From NCBI GenBank assembly GCA_944391815.1, contig CALXUV010000066.1:1-60790 (forward strand): a stretch of 60,790 bases of DNA. The letters are read 5' to 3'. This DNA comes from an uncultured Clostridia bacterium (GTDB lineage: Bacteria; Bacillota; Clostridia; Oscillospirales; CAG-272). Each line of letters opens with the position of its first letter. Positions within the stretch are counted from its first letter, which is position 1. Made by a program: the position numbers and the translations under genes. Below the pieces are notes generated by a model. It was not told the origin of the DNA, did not search any database, and worked only from the letters and a program-made list of their open reading frames with translations. Below are positions 35,332 to 43,683 of this stretch, in pieces.

Positions 35332-37638
35332 TCACGCGGTTTGCTGAACTTCCGTTACCCTGATGTCGTAGATTGCCGTACTTCCGCCGTTTTCGCTTAA
35401 TACAATATTTATGTCGAGTTTAGAACCGGCAGCTACCGGAAGCGGCAGTGTTACAAATTCCTCTGATGACGTGCCTGTGCCGATAACTTCGTCTCCTATC
35501 TTTACTTCGAACGTTCTCGGGTCTCCGTCCGAAACTGTTTTGAAGGACAAAACAAGCTGTTTTTCTGCATCTGAGTGGTTAAATAGAAATATTTCGGACA
35601 TTGGTTCGAGCACTCTTGCTCTCTGACTGTCACTTACGACTTTGGTTGATCCGAAACCGTAGCTAATTATCGCACCGAAAGGTTTTGTCCTCTCCATGAT
35701 ACAGAAACTTCTGTCGCGGTAAATTTCCTGATAGTCATCGGTATTCAGTGCATCCCCGTATCTTCCGTTGGCGTCAACCGAAAAAATAATATAATTCGGG
35801 ATGTAAGGCAGGTAGGAAACGAAAAATGCGTAGTATGAATCCTTTGTCATCAGGCTTACCGTATGTCCGGTATTTCTTATCGCATAAAGTATAGCGTGGT
35901 TTTCATAATACCAGTTACCGAATATTCCAATCACTTCGTCTTTCGGAATATGTTCGTTTACGGCGGTTTCCAAAGCTGCGATATTGTTCCCGAATGTGAA
36001 ATCCGAACGGGAACTGTCGTAGCTTACGCATACATTCACCATGCTTGTTAAAATCAAAGCGCTGAGCAGCACAGCCGACGCTGTTTTTCCGAATATACTG
36101 TATCTTTTCTTTATAAATGCGGTTACTTTGTTTTCGGAAGGTGAGTCGCCGGAGGTGGGATCCGGAGCTACGTCAGCTGCTTTTTTACTTAACAGTGCTG
36201 AAATTCCGTGATATACAAAATAAAACGCAATTACAAAGCAGAGCCACATCACAAGGTGCAGGTGCTTGAATTCTCCGTAAGCGTATTTTTTCAGTCTGAA
36301 GAAAATCCAGTAAACCCAAAAAAACGCAAGCGACGACAGAAGATAAATTTCTTTTACCCCGTGTTTTTTCACAATACCCACGATCATTGCGGCGAAAAGC
36401 ACCAGAACCATTATCGGAATGATAATTTTGGCAATCATAAATATGAAAGCGGGAATGGCGAATTTTCCGATGAAAATTTTGTCTTCGGTTACATTGGGGC
36501 TGAAGTTGAAAAAATAATAAAGGAATTTTTTTATATCGATAATGTTGCCGCCATAGGGATCTATGTTACCGAGGTCTCCGAGATTTGAAAGGAGAATATC
36601 AAGATTGAATCTGACGGCTTTCACGAAACCGGGAATGTTGAGAAGAGCAGTTAATACAAGCATGTAAACCGTGCTTAGAATGTTCGTAAATATTTTCTTT
36701 GCATCCTTTAAGCAGAAGCAGCTGATTATGAAAGCGATTCCGAAAACCGCAACTGTGTATGTCAGATATTCACAGTAAACAGCAAATATTCCGGCAAGCA
36801 TTACAGCGGGAAGAATTATGCTGAGAGCATCTTTTTTTTCGTTGAACCAGAACCGGTAAGTAAGTCCGAAAAAGACAATGAACATTGATATGCCGAAAAT
36901 CTGCGGTGCATACTGCTGACGCACAAGCTCTGCAATTCCTGTTCCCGTTCCGAGGAAAAGGATAAAAACGTCTGTAAGTCCGCCTTTAAGATCAAGAACG
37001 TTTTTGCAAAGCCAGGTTACGGCAAAAACACACAGAACAGAGAAGAAGGCGGTCATCGGCCAGTATATCTGATGCGGCTCAAATCCCGTAAAACTCAGAA
37101 TCACCGCTCCGAAAATATCGGTACCTATGCGGGTGGTGTCCTTCATATAAGCGGCAAGCGATGTGTAAGGATGAAAGGCATCGTAGGATATGTTATCGAA
37201 ATAACCGTTGTCTTTCAGCCATTCCATGTCTGCAAGGTAGTAAATTATATCGTTATTGCCGAAGTTAAGACTTATCATCTGCTCATAAACAGTAAAAGGC
37301 AGAAGAATAAGAAATGCCGAAATAAAGCAGGTGACAAGTAATGTCTTGTGTTTCAACAGAGCGGATAAGCGATTTTTCAGTTCATGCCTGAAAAGATACA
37401 GCGAAAAAACAAAGAAAGGCAACACCGCAAGAGAAACAGCTTTTATCGGCAGAAAAAGGTTGAAAAACTGAAAAAAACAAACAGTAACGGAAGCTCCGAT
37501 CAGCGGAAGCAGAAGAAGATCAGTATCCTTTTCCGATTTGTAAATTCGTTTCACAGCACCCGAGACCACAGTTCCTACGGAAAAACAAACGAGTAAAACG
37601 CATAAAACAATAAAAATTCCGAGCAACCCGAAAAGCAT
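35332..37638 (-). CDS. large polytopic membrane protein, GT-C glycosyltransferase-like
   Basis: A 768-residue protein with about a dozen membrane segments up to residue 525, followed by an extracytoplasmic region of about 240 residues that ends in a beta-rich stretch. Asp130 in the first outer loop (NFGNNDIIYYLAD) fits the catalytic Asp position of GT-C enzymes, which use polyprenyl-phosphate sugars. I recognise no specific family. Its position between the UbiA/HAD pair and GT4/GtrA suggests it is the transferase that spends the lipid-linked pentose. The stop of the HAD gene lies 1 nt upstream. An O-antigen-like polymerase or PMT-like enzyme are alternatives. Confidence 0.7.
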   Translation of the reverse strand: MLFGLLGIFIVLCVLLVCFSVGTVVSGAVKRIYKSEKDTDLLLLPLIGASVTVCFFQFFNLFLPIKAVSLAVLPFFVFSLYLFRHELKNRLSALLKHKTLLVTCFISAFLILLPFTVYEQMISLNFGNNDIIYYLADMEWLKDNGYFDNISYDAFHPYTSLAAYMKDTTRIGTDIFGAVILSFTGFEPHQIYWPMTAFFSVLCVFAVTWLCKNVLDLKGGLTDVFILFLGTGTGIAELVRQQYAPQIFGISMFIVFFGLTYRFWFNEKKDALSIILPAVMLAGIFAVYCEYLTYTVAVFGIAFIISCFCLKDAKKIFTNILSTVYMLVLTALLNIPGFVKAVRFNLDILLSNLGDLGNIDPYGGNIIDIKKFLYYFFNFSPNVTEDKIFIGKFAIPAFIFMIAKIIIPIMVLVLFAAMIVGIVKKHGVKEIYLLSSLAFFWVYWIFFRLKKYAYGEFKHLHLVMWLCFVIAFYFVYHGISALLSKKAADVAPDPTSGDSPSENKVTAFIKKRYSIFGKTASAVLLSALILTSMVNVCVSYDSSRSDFTFGNNIAALETAVNEHIPKDEVIGIFGNWYYENHAILYAIRNTGHTVSLMTKDSYYAFFVSYLPYIPNYIIFSVDANGRYGDALNTDDYQEIYRDRSFCIMERTKPFGAIISYGFGSTKVVSDSQRARVLEPMSEIFLFNHSDAEKQLVLSFKTVSDGDPRTFEVKIGDEVIGTGTSSEEFVTLPLPVAAGSKLDINIVLSENGGSTAIYDIRVTEVQQTA

Positions 37639-37639
37639 A

Positions 37640-38221
37640 TCATTCTCCTTTCACGTCAGAAAATTCTTTAAAAACACATTCGGAGACAGTTTTGTTTTTG
37701 ACAAAATAGCCTTTTTTCGCGATTTTAAGCATCGGTATATCGCTTTTTGAGTCGGAGTAAGCCGCCTCTGCCGTATTTATTCCGATTTCACTTAGTCTTC
37801 TTACTTTTTCCTGTCCGCGGCAGTTCGGAGTTGTAAACGATCTTGTTTTTACGTCAAATCCCGATGCTATCAAACCAATGTCAAGTACAGCCGCTATCTC
37901 ATTCAGAAGAAATTCCGGCGACGCTGAAACTACATAGTCTCCCGGTTTTTTCACCTTGAAAAACCACTCACAGATATTACTTTTTTCTTTTTGCCAGAAG
38001 TTTTTGACAGTAAGATCAATGTCTTTGAAATACCTGACAAAGAAAAAAAATCTGCTTTTGTATTTTTCTTTGCTCACCAGCTTCAGCTCATAAAGTATTG
38101 TGTAAAAAACCTGCATCGGAAGCCCGAGTGCGATATAAGGTTTGATTTTCATGCAGTAAAGCCAGAATCTGACGGTGCTGTCGTATTTATAGATTGTTTT
38201 GTCAAAATCAAAAAGGTTCAT
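37640..38221 (-). CDS. HAD-superfamily (IB-like) phosphatase
   Basis: A 193-residue HAD hydrolase. Motif I DFDKT (5-9) supplies the nucleophile and acid/base Asp, VSASPEF is motif II (Ser), and YSDSKSDIPML is motif IV; Lys before it fits motif III. The short alpha-helical cap resembles SerB-like enzymes. It lies 8 nt after the UbiA-family gene, the arrangement expected for a phosphatase that removes the 5-phosphate from polyprenyl-phosphate-phosphoribose. That substrate is inference from context. Confidence 0.85.
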   Translation of the reverse strand: MNLFDFDKTIYKYDSTVRFWLYCMKIKPYIALGLPMQVFYTILYELKLVSKEKYKSRFFFFVRYFKDIDLTVKNFWQKEKSNICEWFFKVKKPGDYVVSASPEFLLNEIAAVLDIGLIASGFDVKTRSFTTPNCRGQEKVRRLSEIGINTAEAAYSDSKSDIPMLKIAKKGYFVKNKTVSECVFKEFSDVKGE

Positions 38222-38229
38222 TTTACCTC

Positions 38230-39138
38230 CTAAACAAGTTCGCCGAGTTTATGAAGAAAATCCACCGGAATGTAAATGATTACGAAGATATACAGACAGT
38301 AAAGCGCAACCAGTCCGAGCAGCAGATAATCCTTTAAAAGAACATTTATCGGGTCTCCGTCGGATGCGGAATGAACATCGTAACTGTAACGAACGAAAAT
38401 AAGCATTACGATTATTATTGACCATTCAAAGCCGGGGTTTGCATATGCGCTGCCGTCGTTCATTATACACCAAAGAGAGTAGAACACCAGTACAAGCGTC
38501 TGAAACACGCTTAGCTGTTTATCAAGAAAGTCAACGGAATATTTGCGGTTGACTTCACGGGTTATCTCTGTTTCTTTAAGTATTTCGCCGCGGCGTTTAC
38601 CGAACCCCATGTAGAATGCGGCGCTTATTACGGTCGCAAACAGCCAGGTGGATACCCCCACATTTATTATTACTCCGCCGAACATCAGTCGCAGTGCAAA
38701 ACCGCTCACCAACAAAATAATATCAATTATCGGGATGTTTTTGCCTCCGAAGCTGTAAAGCAGGTTTATAATAACGTAAGATACAAGAAAAACAGTGCCC
38801 ATAAGACTGTTTATTATAAACAGAGAAATCCCGCAGAGTACGGCGAGCACCGCTTCAATCACTATTGCTGCCGGAATGGATATGGCACCGCTGGCTATCG
38901 GGCGTTTTGATTTAGTGGAATGAAGTCTGTCCTTTTCCGCGTCGCGGATATCGTTGACTATATAGACCATTGAAGAAGCGAAGCAGAATGAAATAAACCC
39001 TAAGACACATGTAATAGCCATGTTCAGGTTCAGTAGATTTATGGAAAAAAACAGTGGCAGGAATACCAGCCCGTTTTTCACATAATGCTTTATGCGCATC
39101 AGTTTAAGTACGTTTTTTGTTGTAGATAAAGCTGACAT
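38230..39138 (-). CDS. UbiA-family prenyltransferase, polyprenyl-phosphate phosphoribosyltransferase-like
   Basis: A 302-residue integral membrane enzyme with about eight helices. NDIRDAEKD (62-70) is the first Asp-rich Mg-binding motif, followed by KSKRPIASG. The second conserved block LLYSFGGKNIPIIDI then FALRLMFGG and GKRRGE closely resembles decaprenyl-phosphate phosphoribosyltransferase (mycobacterial UbiA/Rv3806c, Azorhizobium NoeC) more than quinone or heme enzymes. It should join PRPP to polyprenyl phosphate. It is the first gene of a tightly spaced five-gene operon behind its own promoter. Confidence 0.85.
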   Translation of the reverse strand: MSALSTTKNVLKLMRIKHYVKNGLVFLPLFFSINLLNLNMAITCVLGFISFCFASSMVYIVNDIRDAEKDRLHSTKSKRPIASGAISIPAAIVIEAVLAVLCGISLFIINSLMGTVFLVSYVIINLLYSFGGKNIPIIDIILLVSGFALRLMFGGVIINVGVSTWLFATVISAAFYMGFGKRRGEILKETEITREVNRKYSVDFLDKQLSVFQTLVLVFYSLWCIMNDGSAYANPGFEWSIIIVMLIFVRYSYDVHSASDGDPINVLLKDYLLLGLVALYCLYIFVIIYIPVDFLHKLGELV

Positions 39139-39210
39139 TTGATTACCCTTTCGTTATGTTCGTATCACAATTTGCGTCTGATAAAACTTAATTATTAAAA
39201 TCCAATGTAT

Positions 39211-39239
39211 AATATACCACATTTTACGCCGAAAATCAA
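39211..39239 (-). promoter_or_regulatory. promoter of the polyprenyl-pentose operon
   Basis: Minus strand TTGATT (39239-39234), 17-nt spacer, TATATT (39216-39211), about 70 nt before the first gene. Confidence 0.75.
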
Positions 39240-39452
39240 CCCTTTTTGAAAAATAGGGGCACAAGACAAGGCAAGGCACGGAAAACCGTAAAACCTAATG
39301 TTTTCGTAAGGTGATAAGGTTTTTGCATAAAAATTCTTATTCTGACAAATAATATCAAGGCGAAGAGTTTTTTGCCGGACCGATACCGGAATACCGTAAA
39401 ATCAGGCAAAGAAACGAATTACTAAAAAGTGCGAAGGAGAATTACCGATAAA

Positions 39453-40016
39453 ATGAAAGCAACCGGAATAGTCAGAAGAATAGATGATCTCGGAAGAGTT
39501 GTTATACCCAAAGAAATAAGAAGAACCATGAGAATAAGAGAGGGCGATCCGCTTGAAATATACACTGACAGAGAAGGAGAGGTTATATTCAAGAAGTATT
39601 CGCCGATAGGCGAGATGAGCTCGTTTGCACAGCAGTACGCAGAGACGCTCAGTAAAATTTGTTCGCTCAGCGTAGTGGTGACGGACAGGGACAGCGTCAT
39701 AGCCTGCGCAGGTTTGCCGAGAAAAGAATATTATGAAAAGCGGCTTTCGGCAGACCTTGAAAAAATTTCGGAAAACCGTCAGGGATACCGATACAGAGCC
39801 GGCGACAGAAAGCTTGCCATAGTAGACGACGCTTCCGGCAGTCATTTTATATCGTGTGCGTTTCCGATAATAGCGGACGGAGATCTTATAGGTACTGTTG
39901 TATCGGCTATGACCGCCGAGGCGGCTTCCGGAAAAAAGGAGGAAAACAAAAGCGAGGACGTCGAATACCGGCTTATACAGACGGCAGCGGCTTTTCTCGC
40001 AAAACAGCATATCTGA
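39453..40016 (+). CDS. spoVT: stage V sporulation protein T (AbrB-type regulator)
   Basis: A 187-residue DNA-binding regulator that controls forespore genes late in sporulation. The N-terminal swapped-hairpin AbrB domain is clear (GIVRRIDDLGRVVIPKEIRR, then LEIYTDREG); residues 55-185 form the GAF-like ligand domain (SLSVVVTDRDSVIACAG). The ATG at 39453 is chosen by homology; AAGGAG lies a longish 13 nt upstream. It shows the organism is descended from, or is, a spore former. The next genes downstream are on the same strand, but a terminator follows. Confidence 0.94.
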   Translation: MKATGIVRRIDDLGRVVIPKEIRRTMRIREGDPLEIYTDREGEVIFKKYSPIGEMSSFAQQYAETLSKICSLSVVVTDRDSVIACAGLPRKEYYEKRLSADLEKISENRQGYRYRAGDRKLAIVDDASGSHFISCAFPIIADGDLIGTVVSAMTAEAASGKKEENKSEDVEYRLIQTAAAFLAKQHI

Positions 40017-40049
40017 ATTATAAACCATAGTCCGGACTTGACCGGGCAG

Positions 40050-40087
40050 GGACTGCATGCGGTTTTTCCGCAAGCGGTCCTTTTTTA
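40050..40087 (+). terminator. spoVT terminator
   Basis: GGACTGC and GCGG pair with CCGC and GCGGTCC (40050-40080), followed by TTTTTT. The remaining 400 bp to the next gene hold no feature I can support. Confidence 0.85.
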
Positions 40088-40512
40088 CTTTGCTGTCCGC
40101 TTATTCGTAATTTCTGGTTTCTGTTGCCTGAGTTTGATATTTTGCGCAGAGACTTTTATTACATAACTTCTTTTTAATGCCGCTGTCACACATTGAGCTT
40201 AATGTCCGTAGGCGTTATTTGAGAGTGTTTTCGGTTTTTCCGGGGCTATCTTATTCGGTTGGAGTTCGGTTACCGGATGTGCGGAATTTTGCTTTTTATA
40301 TAACTTTCCCGATAAAAACGTGATTTTTTTGTCTTATTGAGTTTTTTTCGTCTTTCCGGAAAAGTAACCCTTTTCGGCAAACGACATATATTGTACCGTG
40401 GCCGGTTTGCGGACCCGACTGTTTGTTTCGGGTTCGCTTCGGAATTTCCGGAAAGTACTAATTACGCGGCGTATTTTCCGTTATTGCCGGAGCCGCACGG
40501 CAGGTGGTGATT

Positions 40513-40761
40513 ATGTCGGAGAACAGTTTAAAATCGAAGCTTTCAAAACTCAGTGATGACGAACTTTACAAACTCATTTATGCGGTCTGCACAGCGGCAG
40601 GGCTTGAAAAACAGAAAGCCGATTACCTCACTTCTGATATTCCGAAACTTCGCAGAATGCTCACAGCTTTGAGTGACAAACAGATATCCTCACTTCTTGC
40701 TTCTCTCGGCACTGCGGATGCGGGAGAGATAATCAACAAACTCGGACAGGGCGGAAGATGA
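40513..40761 (+). CDS. small helical protein of unknown function
   Basis: An 82-residue soluble, all-helical protein that I do not recognise. It has leucine-rich heptads (LSKLSDDELYKLIYAVC, IPKLRRMLTALSDKQISSLL) and a Gly-rich end (GQGGR). AGGTGG precedes the ATG at 40513. It is followed 29 nt later by the repeat protein, whose ends have similar short helices, so the two may be related or interact. Confidence 0.65.
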   Translation: MSENSLKSKLSKLSDDELYKLIYAVCTAAGLEKQKADYLTSDIPKLRRMLTALSDKQISSLLASLGTADAGEIINKLGQGGR

Positions 40762-40790
40762 GCTTATTTGCGGCAGAAGGGGGTGGTTAA

Positions 40791-41579
40791 GTGGACGGTA
40801 CGAAATTTGCTGAGCTGATGCCTTTGATCGGCAAGTTGGCGGAAAATCCCGGGGTTCTCAGTATGCTTGGCAGTCTTTTTTCCTCCGGAGGCGGAAAAAG
40901 TCCGGGCGGGACTGGGCAAGGCAATAACAATGATATGATGGCAAACCTTGCAAAAGCCGTAAGCTCGCTTGGCGGGAATTCCGGAAAGGGCGACAGCGGC
41001 GAAATGATGGCAAACCTTGCAAAGGCTGTAAGCTCGCTCGGCGGGAATTCCGGACAGGGTGAAAGTGGCGAGATGATGGCAAACCTTGCAAAGGGTGTAA
41101 GCTCGCTCGGCGGAAATTCCGGACAGGGCGAAAGTGGCGAGATGATGGCGAACATTGCGAAAGCCGTAAGTTCGCTCGGCGGGAATTCCGGACAGGGCGA
41201 AAGTGGCGAAATGATGGCAAACCTTGCAAAAGCCGTAAGCTCGCTTGGCGGAAATTCCGGACAGGGCGACAGCGGCGAAATGATGGCAAACCTTGCGAAA
41301 GCCGTAAGTTCGCTCGGCGGGAATTCCGGACAGGGCGGTAATAGTGATATGCTGTCAACCCTTATTAAGGCGATGAGTTCGGCGGGGGGAAGCGGTAATT
41401 CCGTCAGTCGCCCCGATCCGGTGTTCGGAAGTAAGGAGGAAATAAAAAACCGAATACTTCTTTTGAATTCAGTCCGGCCTTATCTGAGCGAGGAACGGCG
41501 GCAAAAACTTGAAACCGTAATACGGTTGCTGAGAGTAGCCGAAGCCGGAAAATTAAATTCACTGCTATCCGGAAAGTGA
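40791..41579 (+). CDS. protein with six 23-residue amphipathic helix/Gly-Ser repeats
   Basis: A 262-residue protein of unknown function starting at GTG (40791), with AAGGGGGTGG upstream. After a helical N-terminus (about 1-33) and a Gly-rich linker come six near-identical units of the form MMANLAKAVSSLGGNSGQGE, 23 residues (69 bp) each, and a diverged seventh. The C-terminal 55 residues are a charged helical cap (EEIKNRILLLN, EERRQKLETVIRLL). Each unit looks like a short amphipathic helix plus flexible linker. It lies between spoVT and a D,D-carboxypeptidase gene, so a spore or envelope role is possible but unproven. Confidence 0.75.
   Translation: MDGTKFAELMPLIGKLAENPGVLSMLGSLFSSGGGKSPGGTGQGNNNDMMANLAKAVSSLGGNSGKGDSGEMMANLAKAVSSLGGNSGQGESGEMMANLAKGVSSLGGNSGQGESGEMMANIAKAVSSLGGNSGQGESGEMMANLAKAVSSLGGNSGQGDSGEMMANLAKAVSSLGGNSGQGGNSDMLSTLIKAMSSAGGSGNSVSRPDPVFGSKEEIKNRILLLNSVRPYLSEERRQKLETVIRLLRVAEAGKLNSLLSGK
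40933..41350 (+). repeat. 69-bp coding tandem repeat, six copies
   Basis: In-frame units with very similar DNA, including GGCGGGAATTCCGGACAGGG and ATGATGGCAAACCTTGC blocks. The period is an exact multiple of three, so expansion or contraction keeps the reading frame. Confidence 0.92.
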
Positions 41580-41590
41580 GGTGAAAGCAG

Positions 41591-42136
41591 ATGTATACCA
41601 GAAATTACCGGATACAGAAGGAAGAACGGCCGGAAATAAAACCCATTTTGCAGAAAGAGGAACGACCGGACTTAAAACCGGAAATCAGTGCCGGACAGGT
41701 TGCTTCAGCGACTGAAGAAAACACGGCAAAAGACACGGAAAACGACGCCAAAGTGTGTCAGATGACAAATCCTGAGGCAGAAGACGTTACTGATCTGCAG
41801 GATGAGGACAAAGATAATCCCGACGGATGCACGGTGCGTAAAAAAAGATTCAGAGCGGTGCGTTTAAGAGAAAAAGGAGTCGGACAGAATCTGGAAGATG
41901 TATGTCAGGATGAGCCGTACTGGGACTGTTGCGAAAATTTCGGAGACGGTTGTGTAAATAACGGAGAGGAATGCGTAAAAACCGTTTGCGATGGCGCAGA
42001 GACAAAGGATATTTGCTTTCAAAGCTGCACTCCTCTTTGCAAAGACACTTTGCTGATACTTGCGCTTATAGTTATGCTTTTGCTCGAAGGCAGCGACGAT
42101 ATTCTTATTATTGCTCTCGCTTTTTTGCTGTTCTGA
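41591..42136 (+). CDS. acidic/Cys-containing protein with hydrophobic C-terminus, function unknown
   Basis: A 181-residue protein. The N-terminal 25 residues contain two copies of a QKEERP element (EERPEIKPIL, EERPDLKPEI), then an acidic low-complexity stretch. A Cys-rich middle follows (CQDEPYWDCCENFGDGC, CVKTVC, CFQSCTPLC), and a C-terminal hydrophobic segment LALIVMLLLEGSDDILIIA ends in LLF. AGGTGA lies 6-8 nt before the ATG. The short hydrophobic tail with an acidic kink resembles small spore-associated proteins of Firmicutes. I cannot assign it to a family. Confidence 0.65.
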   Translation: MYTRNYRIQKEERPEIKPILQKEERPDLKPEISAGQVASATEENTAKDTENDAKVCQMTNPEAEDVTDLQDEDKDNPDGCTVRKKRFRAVRLREKGVGQNLEDVCQDEPYWDCCENFGDGCVNNGEECVKTVCDGAETKDICFQSCTPLCKDTLLILALIVMLLLEGSDDILIIALAFLLF

Positions 42137-42277
42137 ATCTTTGCGGCTGCTTTTTTCATTGTAACTGAATTTATTAAGTATTTTCAGGCTTCTTTTTTGC
42201 GGTATAGAATAAACGGACGACCGTTCTCATATATATTTATAAACTATACCGAAACTGAAAAAGGAAGGGCATCGAAA

Positions 42278-43408
42278 ATGAAAAAAGTAGCTTTGGTTTT
42301 GCTTGCGGCTGTTATGATTTTGTCAGTTTTCCCGGTTGCGGGTTACGCCGAAAGCAAATATGACGCAAAATCCGTGATACTTATGGAAGCGGAAACCGGC
42401 ACTGTTCTTTACGAAGAAAACAGCGACCTTCCGCTTCCGCCGGCGTCGGTGACAAAAGTAATGACAATGCTTCTGGTTATGGAAGCGATAGATTCCGGTC
42501 AGATAAAGCTGACAGATATGGTGACAGTCAGCGCAAATGCCGCAGGCATGGGCGGTTCTCAGGTTTATCTCGAAGAAAACGAGCAGATGAGCGTTGACGA
42601 AATGCTGAAATGCGTTGTGGTCAGCTCCGCAAACGACGCCTGCGTAGCACTTGCAGAGTTTATAGCGGGAAGCGAAGAGGCTTTTGTGGAAAAGATGAAC
42701 AAAAGAGCCGCAGAGCTCGGTATGACGCATACATCCTTTGAAAACACAAACGGACTTGACGACGATACGGTAAATCATGTCATAAGCGCAAGAGATATTG
42801 CGATAATGAGCGCAGAGCTGATAACAAAACATCCGAAGATACTCGAATATTCATCCATCTGGATGGACAGTATACGAAATGGGGAGTTCGGACTTACAAA
42901 CACCAACCGTCTTATCCGTTTTTACAGCGGAGCAAACGGACTTAAAACCGGTTCGACATCAAAAGCCGGATTCTGCATCAGTGCAAGCGCGAAACGTGAA
43001 GGAATGCAGCTTATCTGCGTGGTTATGGGAGCGCCGAGCAGGGACAGCAGAAATGAAACCGCAAAAAAACTTCTCGATATGGGATTTGCCGGTTATGCAT
43101 ACGAGGATTTCCCGGGAGGAAATATCGACGCAGTTAAGGTTACGGGTTCTGTGAAAAAAGAAATACCGCTCGTTTTCGGCGATTTTGATACTGTTGTAGA
43201 AAAGCAGTATGCCGGAAAGATACAGTCGGAAATGATACTGCCTGACTCTGTTTGTGCGCCGGTTGAGAGCGGTCAGAAAGTCGGAGAGATAGTATATAGT
43301 CTTGACGGCAGCGAGCTTGCCCGTGTACCGATATGCGCGGCGGAGGGGGCAGGAAGAATCACATACGGAGAAATATTTTATCAGCTTCTCACTGAGTTTC
43401 TCTTCTGA
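42278..43408 (+). CDS. D-alanyl-D-alanine carboxypeptidase (S11, DacF/PBP5-like)
   Basis: A 376-residue secreted penicillin-binding protein that trims peptidoglycan pentapeptides. An N-terminal signal peptide (MKKVALVLLAAVMIL, cleavage after AGYA) is followed by catalytic S-x-x-K in ASVTK, S-x-N in SSAND, and KTGST. The C-terminal domain is beta-rich. AAGGAAGGG precedes the ATG at 42278. DacF-type enzymes act on forespore cortex peptidoglycan, which fits the adjacent spoVT and unknown genes; a vegetative DacA role is also possible. Confidence 0.93.
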   Translation: MKKVALVLLAAVMILSVFPVAGYAESKYDAKSVILMEAETGTVLYEENSDLPLPPASVTKVMTMLLVMEAIDSGQIKLTDMVTVSANAAGMGGSQVYLEENEQMSVDEMLKCVVVSSANDACVALAEFIAGSEEAFVEKMNKRAAELGMTHTSFENTNGLDDDTVNHVISARDIAIMSAELITKHPKILEYSSIWMDSIRNGEFGLTNTNRLIRFYSGANGLKTGSTSKAGFCISASAKREGMQLICVVMGAPSRDSRNETAKKLLDMGFAGYAYEDFPGGNIDAVKVTGSVKKEIPLVFGDFDTVVEKQYAGKIQSEMILPDSVCAPVESGQKVGEIVYSLDGSELARVPICAAEGAGRITYGEIFYQLLTEFLF

Positions 43409-43561
43409 TATCCTTGCCCGATGACGTCAATTTTCGGAGATTTTGATTTTGCTGTTAATTTTTTACAGTATATATCCGGATCAGCCTGCTGTCAGCCTCA
43501 GGAAAATTAACATGCTGTTTTTACTGCGTTAAATAAAAAAGAAAAAATTTCGCGTTTGGTA

Positions 43562-43590
43562 TTGACTTTTGAAGGATTGTATGGTAATAT
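43562..43590 (+). promoter_or_regulatory. promoter of the surface protein gene
   Basis: TTGACT (43562-43567), 17-nt spacer, TAATAT (43585-43590), about 90 nt before the ATG. Confidence 0.75.
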
Positions 43591-43683
43591 GAGTAAAAAA
43601 GGAGATAATCTCCGAAAGTAAGTGTTTTCCGTCGCTCTGAGACGTGAATTCACAAAAACACAGAAGGATAAAGAGAGGGTTTT

